From Rhodospirillales bacterium (lineage in GTDB: Bacteria; Pseudomonadota; Alphaproteobacteria; Rhodospirillales_A; JACZKS01), in NCBI GenBank assembly GCA_018648445.1, contig JABGRG010000026.1, positions 1-41,669 of the forward strand: DNA of 41,669 nucleotides. Reading direction: 5' to 3'. The notes under the pieces are model-generated. The model was given only the letters and a program-made list of their open reading frames with translations. It was not told the DNA's origin and did no database searches. A program made the translations under genes and the position numbers. The first letter of the stretch is position 1; the number at the start of each line of letters is the position of its first letter. Of this stretch, positions 30,252 to 38,382 are shown in pieces.

Positions 30252-30713
30252 TTACGGCACGGAAGTATCCAGACGCCGAAGCATGTATCGTTTGGGATCT
30301 TTGAATTCGGTAAAGCCGTAGGAACGATAGAATTCATGGGCATCTGCGGTTCCCAGGAACCAGCGGTCCAGGCCACTCAGCGGCGGATAGGCCATGATGG
30401 TATCGACCAGCCAATGACCAAGGCCTCGCCCGCGAAAATTCTCCAGCACGAAGACATCGCTCAACCACGCCATGCGGGCGTAATCGGTGACCACACGGGC
30501 AAATCCGATTTGCCGGTCGCCCGAACTGTAGCCGTCACCCGCCTTGTAAAGGCCAAATACGACAGCATTGTCGACCGAGCGGTCGAACATCTCGCGGCTC
30601 AGGTGCCGCCCCCAATAAGCCTCGGAGACGAAATTCCAGATTAAATCCCGATCAAGGCGCGCGTGATCGGAGCTGATAACAAAGGCATCCCGACGCCACT
30701 CTTCCACCGACAC
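30252..30713 (-). CDS. GNAT-family N-acetyltransferase
   Basis: This is a small acetyl-CoA-dependent acetyltransferase of unknown substrate. It has 153 residues. The acetyl-CoA loop is RGRGLGHWLVD (about 93-103) after the beta strand WLSDVFVLENF, and FYRSYGFTEF near the end is the usual GNAT C-terminal motif. The N-terminal pattern, a tryptophan-rich stretch (WNFVSEAYWGRHLSREMFDRS) before the core, resembles single-domain GNATs. The start is GTG at 30713 with GAGAGGG just upstream; a second GTG two codons later is possible. It lies between rnpB and mraZ, on the same strand as both, with no evident functional link to either. Confidence 0.85.
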   Translation of the reverse strand: MSVEEWRRDAFVISSDHARLDRDLIWNFVSEAYWGRHLSREMFDRSVDNAVVFGLYKAGDGYSSGDRQIGFARVVTDYARMAWLSDVFVLENFRGRGLGHWLVDTIMAYPPLSGLDRWFLGTADAHEFYRSYGFTEFKDPKRYMLRRLDTSVP

Positions 30714-30802
30714 TTCCCTCTCCCAGCTTTACGCGTGACTGAATCGGGAAATATGCGGGAATCGCCGTTAAGAAGGGCTTAAGGAAAAAGATGAGGGAGA
30801 TA

Positions 30803-31208
<406 letters not shown>

Positions 31209-31211
31209 TTA

Positions 31212-31239
31212 AGGTTAAACCGTTAGATCGCGGGGTCAA
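31212..31239 (-). promoter_or_regulatory. Candidate rnpB promoter
   Basis: On the minus strand TTGACC (31239-31234) and TAACCT (31217-31212) are 16 bp apart and would start transcription close to the mapped 5' end of rnpB. The -35 overlaps the stop codon of the upstream amidase gene, so the promoter is embedded in the amidase 3' end. Evidence is position and motif only. Confidence 0.5.
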
Positions 31240-31922
31240 GTCCTGTCGGAAACTTCAGCCGTCGACAAAAGCACGCCCAGTCGGCGGGCAACCTCGCGCA
31301 ACGGGGGCGGACCGGGCTGATCGGCAAGATATCGCCTTCGAAAAGCCACCAACGCCACCGCGAAATCCGATGTGTCATAACCGAATTCGCGCAACATAAC
31401 GGGAATCTCATCCGGATCGGCACCGAAGGAAGCCTCGTCATCGGGCCATAGTCCGATGCCTTCGGCGGCCAGCCTCTTCCAGTCAAACAATTCGCCGGGA
31501 TCGGTTTTGCGGCTGGGCGCGATGTCGGAATGGCCGACCACGTTGCGCGACTGGATGGGGGGACGGATCAGAATTTCGCCCGCCAATTCAATCAGCGCCA
31601 ACATTTGTGCCTCGGAGAAGGGCCGGTAGCCGAACTCGTGACCGGGATTGACCAACTCGATGCCGATGGACCGCGCGTTTATATCGGTGTGGCCGCGCCA
31701 CGACGAAACGCCCGCGTGCCAGGCGCGCATTCCCTCGGGAACCAGTGCATGGACAGCCCCGTCCTCGTCGATCATGTAGTGGGCGCTTACGCGCGCGTCC
31801 GCGTCGCACATACGTTCCAGCGCGTCCTGCGCCGTCGGCATCCCGGTATAGTGAATGACCAGCATATCGATGGGCGCGCCACCCGGTCGTTCATCGAAGT
31901 TGGGCGAGGAAAATTCCGCCAT
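31236..31922 (-). CDS. N-acetylmuramoyl-L-alanine amidase, AmpD/AmiD-like
   Basis: This is a zinc amidase of the Amidase_2 fold that cleaves the MurNAc-L-Ala bond, probably on muropeptides for wall recycling. It has 228 residues. The zinc ligands are visible as His24 (LVIHYTG), His131 (VVGHSDIAP) and Asp141 (KTDPG), with the catalytic Glu89 in SIGIELVN and WHAG before it. A C-terminal segment (about 160-205, WPDDEASFG...FAVALVAFRRRYL) resembles a peptidoglycan-binding module. No signal peptide is apparent, which favours a cytoplasmic AmpD-like role, though the extra C-terminal module is more AmiD-like. It starts 1 bp after the DjlA-like gene, so the two are probably co-transcribed. Confidence 0.9.
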   Translation of the reverse strand: MAEFSSPNFDERPGGAPIDMLVIHYTGMPTAQDALERMCDADARVSAHYMIDEDGAVHALVPEGMRAWHAGVSSWRGHTDINARSIGIELVNPGHEFGYRPFSEAQMLALIELAGEILIRPPIQSRNVVGHSDIAPSRKTDPGELFDWKRLAAEGIGLWPDDEASFGADPDEIPVMLREFGYDTSDFAVALVAFRRRYLADQPGPPPLREVARRLGVLLSTAEVSDRT

Positions 31923-31923
31923 A

Positions 31924-32685
31924 TCACTTCAGCCCGCGTTCCTTCTCAATGGTGTCGTACGCGGCGTTGATGCCCGCCATCTTGTCGTTGGCGACGTCGA
32001 CGAATTCCTGGGGCATTCCCTGCGCGATCAGCGCATCGGGATGGTATTTGCGAATCAGTTCACGGTAGGTGCGCTTGATTTCGGCGTCGGTGGCGTCCCG
32101 CGAAAGGCCCAGCACCTGATAGGGGTCGGCCTCGTTCGGCCCCATATGCCCCGCGCGGATGCGCTCGAAGGTGTGTTGATCGAAACCGAAGATGGCGGCC
32201 ACTTCGGCAAGGTATTGCAGTTCGGCTGCGTTGACGCCGCCATGCGCCTTGGCGATGTAAAACAATCCGCCGAGCAGTTCTTCGAGAACGTCGGGCTGAC
32301 GGACAAACATTCCAGCAATCTGGCTGGCGTAAGGCTCGAAACCGGTGGGGTCCTGCCGCGCCTCATTGAACAGCTTTCCCACCGGCCCCATTTCCTCGGG
32401 CGGAATGCGGAAAACTTCCTTGAAGGCACGCACTTCTTCGGGCGCAACATGGCCGTCGGCCTTGGCCATCTTGGCGCCCAGCACGATAACGGCGACAGTA
32501 AAAGCCATCTGGCGGTCGCCGACACCCGGCACGGCAGCCTGCTCGCCCCCGCCACCGAAAACGCCCTGGGCCTGCTTGTTCTTATCGACCATCATATGGC
32601 CGGCGTAGGCTCCCATGAGTGCGCCCAGCGGTCCGCCAAACGCGAACCCCGCCATGCCGCCAATGACCTTACCCCAAATGCTCAT
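31924..32685 (-). CDS. djlA: DjlA-like membrane J-domain protein
   Basis: This is a DnaJ-type co-chaperone with a TerB-like domain, related to DjlA. It has 253 residues from the ATG at 32685. The first 30 residues form a glycine-rich hydrophobic segment (WGKVIGGMAGFAFGGPLGA) like the DjlA membrane anchor. A helical TerB-like domain follows (about 55-150, FTVAVIVLGAKMAKADGHVAPEEVRA), and a C-terminal J domain begins with YQVLGLSRDATDAEIKRTYR and has the HPD motif at about 215-217. It should stimulate a DnaK ATPase at the inner membrane. Neighbouring amidase gene starts 1 bp after its stop. Confidence 0.88.
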   Translation of the reverse strand: MSIWGKVIGGMAGFAFGGPLGALMGAYAGHMMVDKNKQAQGVFGGGGEQAAVPGVGDRQMAFTVAVIVLGAKMAKADGHVAPEEVRAFKEVFRIPPEEMGPVGKLFNEARQDPTGFEPYASQIAGMFVRQPDVLEELLGGLFYIAKAHGGVNAAELQYLAEVAAIFGFDQHTFERIRAGHMGPNEADPYQVLGLSRDATDAEIKRTYRELIRKYHPDALIAQGMPQEFVDVANDKMAGINAAYDTIEKERGLK

Positions 32686-32754
32686 GCTTTCTCCCGCACT
32701 CCCAATCGTCAAATTTTCACCAAGGATAACCCGCAATGGGAATGAGGCAAGACG

Positions 32755-33498
32755 CTAATCGAACCCGACGCGGCCAACGGCAGGAAGTTTCAGCGCGGGG
32801 TTCTTCGCATCGAGCCCGAAAGTAAGGCCGAGGATATTGAGTTCCAGCCCTTCCTCGACGCCCACGAGAATCCCAAGCAGGCCGAATAGCGACAATTGGA
32901 ACCCCGTGCCGCTGGGGCTGCGCGCCACCAGACCGCCGTTCGGGATGTAGTCCTTGCCGATGGCGGTGGGCGGAAGGTCCACCTTCAGTTCCGGGACCTC
33001 GCGCGCCACGTGGGCGGTGAAGGTGTTGCTGTTGGGACCGGGCCAGACCCGGTATTGGTGGGTATGGGGATAGCTCCGCGCGGCCATGTCAACGCGCGCG
33101 ATGACGTCATCCACCCCCTCGCCGCGCAAATCCGCAATGATCTTTGGCGCAGACCCGAACCAGCGGGCATCTGCCGCGCGATCGCTGATGGCAAGCGCGG
33201 ACATTCCACGTCTGGCGCGCCAGCCGATCACTTCGTAAACGCGAAACGCGGGGGCATTTGTCGGTTTGACGGCAATCCAGCTATGAACGCCCAGAGTTCC
33301 GCGCCATCCCCATGCCCGCGCAACATAGACCTGAACCACGGCTTCCTTCGTTTGCGCCGGGTCAGGCGCAATGCCGACGGACGCGCGGCTTGCTGTATGC
33401 CAACTATCCGCCAAGGTTCGGCGCGCTCCCGATATGGTAAAAGCGATCATCAAACACAGGATGAGAACCGTTGAGAAAATCCATAAATTCCGTTTCAT
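32755..33498 (-). CDS. DUF3750 family protein, membrane anchored
   Basis: A protein of unknown function that I recognise as the DUF3750 type. From the ATG at 33498 it has 247 residues: one N-terminal hydrophobic segment (about 5-24, LWIFSTVLILCLMIAFTISG) that anchors or exports it, then a globular domain with VVQVYVARAWGWRGTLGVHSWIA, YEVIGWR, YRVWPGPNSNTFTAHVAREVP, and near the end GLLGILVGVEEGLELNILGL. The repeated tryptophans and the H-S-W and N-S-N-T-F motifs look like a conserved pocket, but no catalytic function is established. A TTG at 33561 would add 21 residues without a good ribosome site. It lies 69 bp upstream of the DjlA-like gene on the same strand. Confidence 0.75.
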   Translation of the reverse strand: MKRNLWIFSTVLILCLMIAFTISGARRTLADSWHTASRASVGIAPDPAQTKEAVVQVYVARAWGWRGTLGVHSWIAVKPTNAPAFRVYEVIGWRARRGMSALAISDRAADARWFGSAPKIIADLRGEGVDDVIARVDMAARSYPHTHQYRVWPGPNSNTFTAHVAREVPELKVDLPPTAIGKDYIPNGGLVARSPSGTGFQLSLFGLLGILVGVEEGLELNILGLTFGLDAKNPALKLPAVGRVGFD

Positions 33499-33659
33499 TA
33501 GCGCTATACATAAGTGTTGGATCGCCCCGCGCCAAGGACCCGCAACGACGCGTTTGACCAAATTTAGTGCCCATTTATACTAAATATTAATGCACACCAT
33601 CGGACACTTCCCGATATATTGGTGAAATCCGTCGGGATGTCACCGGTGGCCGGAGAATT

Positions 33660-34970
33660 ATGTTGAGATCCAAAGGCGCAAGATTGGCATGGGTCTACGT
33701 TGGCGTTTGTTTGATCGCCAGCGCGCCTGCTTTTGCCAACCCGTTATCGGGCGAACTGCGGAGCTTGCTGCAAACGCACCCCGATATCCAGAGCGCTGAG
33801 AAATCGATGGGCTCGACGCGCGAGGAGGTCAATAAACTTCGTGCCGAGTACTTGCCCACGGTCGTGTTCAACGCAGATATGGGCCATCAGACACTGGACA
33901 ACCCATCGCTCAGGGCCTCCAACACCGCCCCGTATACGCGCGCGCGCCAGACCGCATCGCTGACGGTTACCCAGAATCTTTTCAACGGATTTTCGACCAC
34001 TTCGGGCGTTCGCATCGCGCAATTGAATTCCGAGGTCGCGAAGCTGTCGCTGGAGGGCACGCGCCAGAACATTCTGCTTGAGGGAATTCGCGCCTACATT
34101 ACCGTGCAGCGCCAAAAACGCCTGATCGATCTTTCCTTTAGCAATGAAGACAACATCCAGTTCCAATTGAATCTGGAGGACGAACGTGTCCAGCGTGGCG
34201 CGGGCATTGCCGTCGACGTCCTGCAAGCCAAGTCGCGCCTTCAAATCGCCAAAGAACGCCGCGTTTCCTTCGAGGGCGCGTTGGAAGATGCCATCAGCCG
34301 GTATGTGAAGGTCTTCGACCACGCCCCCGATCTTGACGCCATGGCGGACCCGCCCGCCCCGATCGAGCTCATACCGCCGGAACTCGAACGAGCGGTCGAA
34401 ATGGCTCTCACCTTCAACCCGGCGATCTCGAACAGCGCCTCTAGCGTTGCGGTCGCCCGCGAAACGAAACGACGAACAACTTCCGAGTACTATCCGTCGG
34501 TCGACCTGGTCGGAAAGTGGAGCTTCGACAAAAACGTCGATTCGACCCTTGGCGTGAAACGGGACTATCAGTTCCTCTTGCAGGCCAGTTGGGATTTGTT
34601 TACGGGATTATCGACCCAGGCGTCCGAAACCCAAGCGGCGTTCGATTTGGGCGCGAGCATGGATCGGGAAAATCTGGCCAGTCGCAATGTCGTGGAGCAA
34701 ACGAGGATTTCCTGGCAGGCATTGCTGACGGCCCGCAAGCGCGTTGAACTTCTGGAAAACGCGGTCAGCATCGCATCCGAGGTGTTCGACGCCCGCCAGA
34801 AACTGCGCGAGGCAGGCAAGGAAACGGTGATTAACGTCCTCGATTCCGAAAACGAAATCTTCAACGCCCGCATCAATTTCGTTCAGGCATCCTATGACGA
34901 ACAACTGGCCATCTATCAGCTACTGCTGGCGATGGGGCAATTGACTTCGGAATTGATGGAACTGGGCTAG
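33660..34970 (+). CDS. TolC-family outer membrane efflux/secretion protein
   Basis: This is an outer-membrane channel-tunnel protein of the TolC family, 436 residues. A signal peptide ends near SAPAFA (cleavage after about Ala26). The mature part has two homologous halves of long alpha-helices with beta-strand inserts: LQTHPDIQSAEKSMGSTREEVNKLRAEYLP opens the first, and TFNPAISNSASSVAVARETKRRTTSEYYPSVDL opens the second; TQNLFNGF and SWDLFTGLS mark the membrane strands. GGAG stands upstream of the ATG at 33660. No membrane-fusion protein or ABC transporter gene is adjacent, so the partner is unknown; it resembles the TolC/LapE type used by type I secretion. Its TAG stop interlocks with the convergent carbonic anhydrase stop. 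Confidence 0.9.
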   Translation: MLRSKGARLAWVYVGVCLIASAPAFANPLSGELRSLLQTHPDIQSAEKSMGSTREEVNKLRAEYLPTVVFNADMGHQTLDNPSLRASNTAPYTRARQTASLTVTQNLFNGFSTTSGVRIAQLNSEVAKLSLEGTRQNILLEGIRAYITVQRQKRLIDLSFSNEDNIQFQLNLEDERVQRGAGIAVDVLQAKSRLQIAKERRVSFEGALEDAISRYVKVFDHAPDLDAMADPPAPIELIPPELERAVEMALTFNPAISNSASSVAVARETKRRTTSEYYPSVDLVGKWSFDKNVDSTLGVKRDYQFLLQASWDLFTGLSTQASETQAAFDLGASMDRENLASRNVVEQTRISWQALLTARKRVELLENAVSIASEVFDARQKLREAGKETVINVLDSENEIFNARINFVQASYDEQLAIYQLLLAMGQLTSELMELG

Positions 34971-35602
34971 CCAACCAGCGTCGCAAAAGCACCATCGGAC
35001 TGATCAAGTTCCGATAGCTTCCCGGCCGCCAGTTCGAAATACCAGCCATGCAGACGAAGGGTTCCGGCATCTAGGCGCGAGCTTACCCAAGGGTATCCAC
35101 GCAAATTTTCTAGCGAAGCCGCGATGGCCGCCTTTTCCATGCACCGCGCGGTGTCGGTCTCGCCAGCCTCACCCAATTCTGCCAGCGCCTGGCGCCGGGC
35201 CGGTTCGAAGGCCGACACCCATTCGGTCACATGGGGAAAGGTGTCTGCGGTTTTCGACGGCCCCTCGATAAGCGCATGGATTCCGCCGCAATGGGAATGC
35301 CCGAGAACGACAATATGTTCAACGCCAAGACCCAGCACGGCATATTCAAGGCCCGCAATGGTCGCGTTTCCAGCCGTCGCGATCGGTGGCGGAACCATAT
35401 TGGCGACGTTTCTGATGACGAACAGCGAACCAGGTGATGCCTGCAACAAAACGCTGGGACTGACCCGCGAATCGGCACAAGCGACAATCGCCACCTTGGG
35501 ATGCTGGCCGTTCTCCACCAAGTCGGAAAACAGGGCCGGATCCTGCTCGAAAAAGCGTTCGCGGAATTTACCGAAACCGTCGACTAATTCTTTTACCGCC
35601 AT
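34967..35602 (-). CDS. Beta-class carbonic anhydrase
   Basis: This zinc enzyme interconverts CO2 and bicarbonate in the cytoplasm. It has 211 residues from the ATG at 35602. The zinc ligands are Cys42 (ACADSR, with the Asp44-Arg46 dyad), His102 and Cys105 (GHSHCGG). RNVANMVPP and GLEYAVLGLGVEHIVVLGHS are family hallmarks. In-frame sequence upstream to 35689 is basic, unlike the family, and overlaps a terminator, so the start at 35602 is preferred although its Shine-Dalgarno is weak. Its TAG stop overlaps the tolC-family stop in a CTAG palindrome. Confidence 0.94.
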   Translation of the reverse strand: MAVKELVDGFGKFRERFFEQDPALFSDLVENGQHPKVAIVACADSRVSPSVLLQASPGSLFVIRNVANMVPPPIATAGNATIAGLEYAVLGLGVEHIVVLGHSHCGGIHALIEGPSKTADTFPHVTEWVSAFEPARRQALAELGEAGETDTARCMEKAAIAASLENLRGYPWVSSRLDAGTLRLHGWYFELAAGKLSELDQSDGAFATLVG

Positions 35603-35660
35603 TTTTTGATTTTTGGGCCGACACCTAGTCGGCACCGCCTCCCGCTGTTTTAGATATCCA

Positions 35661-35709
35661 CGAAAAAGAGCGTGAAATGCAAAGGACACCCCCCGCTTTT
35701 CACGCTCTT
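35661..35709 (-). terminator. Hairpin terminator after the universal stress protein gene
   Basis: AAGAGCGTGAAA (35666-35677) pairs perfectly over 12 bp with TTTCACGCTCTT (35698-35709) around a 20-base loop. On the minus strand the stem runs into TTTTT (35667-35663). It lies between the universal stress protein gene and the carbonic anhydrase gene. Confidence 0.7.
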
Positions 35710-35741
35710 ATACCAAGGATCGGCTAAAAAGCCCTCTATAA

Positions 35742-36614
35742 TTAGTGGCCCATCAGCACCGGAATAGTGGCTTCCTGCAAGACCTGTTGCGTGGCATTTC
35801 CCATGATCAGTTCACGAAAACCGCTGGCGATGAAAGCGCCCATCACAAGCGCATCGGCGCCGATTTCGTCGCAGGCCTGCAACAACGCATGGCCGCCCAA
35901 TGGCTTGTCGGCCATTTTTGCGAAAACCCGGGTTTCCGCCTTAACGCCATGCAGCAGCAAATAATCCGCCAGTTCCTGAGCGACGGCTGCCGGTGTGCGG
36001 TCACTTTCCGCCGTTAGCACCGTGACCTTCTCGGGATTGGGAAAGCAGTTGTTGGCGGCAGCCACGGCGCGCGACGCTTCCGCGCTGCCATTCCATGCAA
36101 TCGCCAAATGACGGCCCATGACTTTCGGGGTTTCCGGCGGTGCGACAAGCGCCGCGCGCCCGGTTTCGAAAAGACCCGCCTGCGCCGCCATCGTTGTCGC
36201 CAGCTTCGGTTTTAATGTCGGCTTTCCGACGACAACCAGATCGGCCAATCGCCCGCGGTGCCGAATAACATCGTCAACGCGGCCAACATCTTCGACCATG
36301 CGCGCCGAAAACTCACCCGGCGGCGGATTTTCGGACACGACCGGCACCCCGTCTCTGGCGCAAATCTCGTCGAACAGCCTTCGCGCAATGTCGGCGCGTT
36401 CCGTAACCCCCTTTTCGGATATGGAAACCAACTCATCGGCCATTGCGCCGGTAACGCCTTCGCCAAACGCCGGCACGGCATGCAAGGAGTCGGCGCGCAC
36501 GTGCAACACCTCGGCGTGGCTGCCAATGTTCCGAGCCACCATCAGCCCAGTCTCGATGGTCGACCGGGCAGTCTCCGTTCCACGAACTGAAATCAGGATT
36601 TTCTTGATGGGCAT
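35742..36614 (-). CDS. Universal stress protein with two UspA domains
   Basis: A tandem-UspA cytoplasmic stress protein of 290 residues from the ATG at 36614 (GGAGGG upstream). The first UspA domain starts KKILISVRGTETARSTIETGLMVA and ends VVVGKPTLKPKLA; the second starts GRHLAIAWNGSAEASRAVAAA and ends ALVMGAFIASGFRELIMGNATQQVLQEATIPVLMGH, where the G-2x-G-9x-[ST]-like ATP loop is partly recognisable as GAFIASGFRELIMGNAT. Such tandem proteins are often induced under low oxygen or other stress. It is divergent from the OFA carrier across a 442-bp gap and is followed by a terminator. Frame upstream of the chosen start has no USP features. Confidence 0.9.
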   Translation of the reverse strand: MPIKKILISVRGTETARSTIETGLMVARNIGSHAEVLHVRADSLHAVPAFGEGVTGAMADELVSISEKGVTERADIARRLFDEICARDGVPVVSENPPPGEFSARMVEDVGRVDDVIRHRGRLADLVVVGKPTLKPKLATTMAAQAGLFETGRAALVAPPETPKVMGRHLAIAWNGSAEASRAVAAANNCFPNPEKVTVLTAESDRTPAAVAQELADYLLLHGVKAETRVFAKMADKPLGGHALLQACDEIGADALVMGAFIASGFRELIMGNATQQVLQEATIPVLMGH

Positions 36615-36847
36615 ACTATTGTTCCCTCCGTAATATTCTGCGGCGCCAACAAGTTTATCGGTCGCAGCGGGAAAATGAAATAATCGCTTTACGAGCGGCA
36701 TATATGAGCCACAACTATTAGATAGGAATGACACAGCGCATCTTCCATGCGTCAATTCGCATTTTTTTGACATTTCCATAAACACATAAGGGTTTTCTTT
36801 CGCGACATAGCGCATTTCGGGCGATCCAGCTTGATTTCGACCCGGGG

Positions 36848-36914
36848 TTGACGTAAAAACGCCGCGAAAAAAACGCGTGCCGAAAAATCGGCATGGCGGC
36901 GTAGGAAACGTCAA
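36848..36914. promoter_or_regulatory. Nested inverted repeats upstream of the OFA carrier gene
   Basis: Outer arms TTGACGT (36848-36854) and ACGTCAA (36908-36914) are followed inward by ACGCCGC (36859-36865) and GCGGCGT (36896-36902). At the centre TGCCGA/TCGGCA (36878-36883 and 36888-36893) forms a tight hairpin with an AAAA loop. It could be a two-part operator or a structured leader; no function is known. Confidence 0.45.
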
Positions 36915-36954
36915 TACTGTTCCTAGAGAGAGAAGTCGGCTCACCGGTTTCGCG

Positions 36955-36969
36955 TGACGATGATCGTCA
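36955..36969. promoter_or_regulatory. 15-bp palindrome upstream of the OFA carrier gene
   Basis: TGACGAT (36955-36961), a central G, and ATCGTCA (36963-36969) form a perfect palindrome 88 bp before the carrier start. Size and symmetry suit a dimeric regulator. The cognate factor is not identifiable. Confidence 0.4.
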
Positions 36970-37056
36970 GGGTAGTTCCGCAACGATGTTGGAATTTCAC
37001 CAGTGCGTCTTCGATCCAACCGGGAAAGGCCGCATTTAAAAGCGGGAGATATCCGC

Positions 37057-38307
37057 ATGGCGGAAGAAAAAGTAATGAATCGTTGGATGGTCGTCGTCGG
37101 CGCCATCCTTATCCAGCTTAGCCTCGGCGCCATTTACGCCTGGGCCGTGTTTACCCCCGCCCTGCGGGCCGACGGCTGGTCGCGCGTTGATACCCAGTAC
37201 GTCTTTGCACTCGGCCTGGCGACGTTCGCCGTTGTCATGGTATGGGCCGGTCGCCGCCTTAACGATTGGGGGCCGCGCAAGCTGGCCTGGGTCGGCGGCA
37301 TCGTTCTCGGCATTGGCTACGTTTTGGCTGGCCTGTTCGCCGGCACGAATTTCTGGGCCATCCTGATCCTCATCGGGCTCGTCGGCGGCGCCGGAATCGG
37401 CCTTGGTTACGTGGTTCCCATCGCTGTTGGAATGCGCTGGTTCCCCGACCGCAAGGGCATGATCACCGGTCTGGCAGTGGCCGGCTTTGGCTTTGGCGCC
37501 ATGGGCTGGGTCAAACTGGCGGGGGCCTGGGGCCATTTGCTGGAAAACGTCGGTCTGTCGATGACTTTCTCCATTTACGGCGTCGCCTTCGCCGCGTGCG
37601 TGATTGTCGGCGGCATCTGGATGAAGTTCCCACCCGCCGGATGGCGGCCGGAAGGCTACACCCCGCCCGAAGCAGCGGCCGGGGCGACCAACGGGACCGT
37701 TGCATTCAACAGTCAGGAAATGCTGTCCACGGCCCAGTTCTATCTGCTTTTCCTTGGCTTCACGATCAGCGCCGGCGCCGGCCTTATGTCGATCGGCCTG
37801 ATGAAGCTGTACCCAATGGAAGCGTTGCAGGAATCAGGCCTGAGTCTGGCCGAAGCCAGCGGCATTGCGGGAACGGCCATGGCTGTCTGCTTCAGTCTCG
37901 CCAACGGCCTGGGACGTATCCTTTGGGGTATGGCCAGTGACAAACTGGGCCGCAAGCGTTCCATCCTTATCATGACCGCGACCCAGGGCGTTTTCCTGCT
38001 GGCCTTTCCCTACATGGCTGGAACGGAATACCTGCTTTACATGGGCGCGACCCTGATCGGGTTTAACTTCGGCGGCAACTTCGCCCTGTTCCCGACCATG
38101 ACCGCCGACACCTTCGGCACGGAAACCGTGGGTCAGAACTATCCCTATGTGTTCCTGGCTTACGGCCTTGGCGGAATTGTCGGCCCGATTTTGGGCGGCT
38201 TTCTCGGTGACATGGGTGACTTCCCCACTGCCTTCATCATTACCGGCGTCGCCTGCATCGTAGCCACGGTGCTGATCTACATCGTCAACCCGCCACGCAA
38301 GGCTTGA
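37057..38307 (+). CDS. OFA-family MFS transporter (oxalate/formate antiporter type)
   Basis: A 12-helix major facilitator carrier of the OFA family for small organic anions. It has 416 residues from the ATG at 37057 (GGGAG upstream). The start RWMVVVGAILIQLSLGAIYAWAVFTPAL is typical of OFA proteins, as are GVGLGYVVPI-like GIGLGYVVPIAVGMRWFPDRKGMITGLAVAGFGFGA (positions about 115-150), and ASDKLGRKRSI between helices 8 and 9. Substrates in the family include oxalate, formate, pyruvate and lactate; which one applies is not shown by sequence. It is followed by a strong terminator and then by genes of hydroxy-acid type metabolism on the other strand, which fits organic acid transport. Confidence 0.9.
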   Translation: MAEEKVMNRWMVVVGAILIQLSLGAIYAWAVFTPALRADGWSRVDTQYVFALGLATFAVVMVWAGRRLNDWGPRKLAWVGGIVLGIGYVLAGLFAGTNFWAILILIGLVGGAGIGLGYVVPIAVGMRWFPDRKGMITGLAVAGFGFGAMGWVKLAGAWGHLLENVGLSMTFSIYGVAFAACVIVGGIWMKFPPAGWRPEGYTPPEAAAGATNGTVAFNSQEMLSTAQFYLLFLGFTISAGAGLMSIGLMKLYPMEALQESGLSLAEASGIAGTAMAVCFSLANGLGRILWGMASDKLGRKRSILIMTATQGVFLLAFPYMAGTEYLLYMGATLIGFNFGGNFALFPTMTADTFGTETVGQNYPYVFLAYGLGGIVGPILGGFLGDMGDFPTAFIITGVACIVATVLIYIVNPPRKA

Positions 38308-38336
38308 ACGACTTAGGTCTGAACGACCAATACCTA

Positions 38337-38368
38337 AAGGGCTCCCGCCGACAAGCGGGAGCCCTTCT
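38337..38368. terminator. Bidirectional terminator between the OFA carrier and dehydrogenase genes
   Basis: GGGCTCCCGC (38339-38348) pairs perfectly over 10 bp with GCGGGAGCCC (38355-38364) around a 6-base loop, flanked by AA on the left and TTCTT on the right. It can serve the OFA carrier gene (plus) and, less well, the dehydrogenase gene (minus). Confidence 0.8.
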
Positions 38369-38382
38369 TACATTTCCAAGCC

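Larger units (their letters stand above)
36615..37056. other. 442-bp divergent control region between the stress protein and OFA carrier genes
   Basis: No gene is supported here. It holds a nested dyad at 36848-36914, a 15-base palindrome at 36955-36969 (TGACGATGATCGTCA) and AT-rich sequence near 36660-36800. TTGACA at 36769-36774 and TTGACG at 36848-36853 are possible -35 boxes on the plus strand, but neither has a good -10 at proper distance. GGGAG at about 37045 is the ribosome site of the carrier gene. Confidence 0.5.

Noticed and set aside
30223..30253. AACGCCG/CGGCGTT dyad as a terminator of the GNAT gene
   Set aside because: The stem overlaps the stop codon and is not followed by a T tract.
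36900..37056. Possible riboswitch in the leader of the OFA carrier
   Set aside because: No known riboswitch core was recognised; the symmetry is better explained as protein-binding palindromes.
36615..37133. N-terminal extension of the universal stress protein to 37133
   Set aside because: It would overlap the divergent carrier gene and has no USP features; the ATG at 36614 has GGAGGG upstream.
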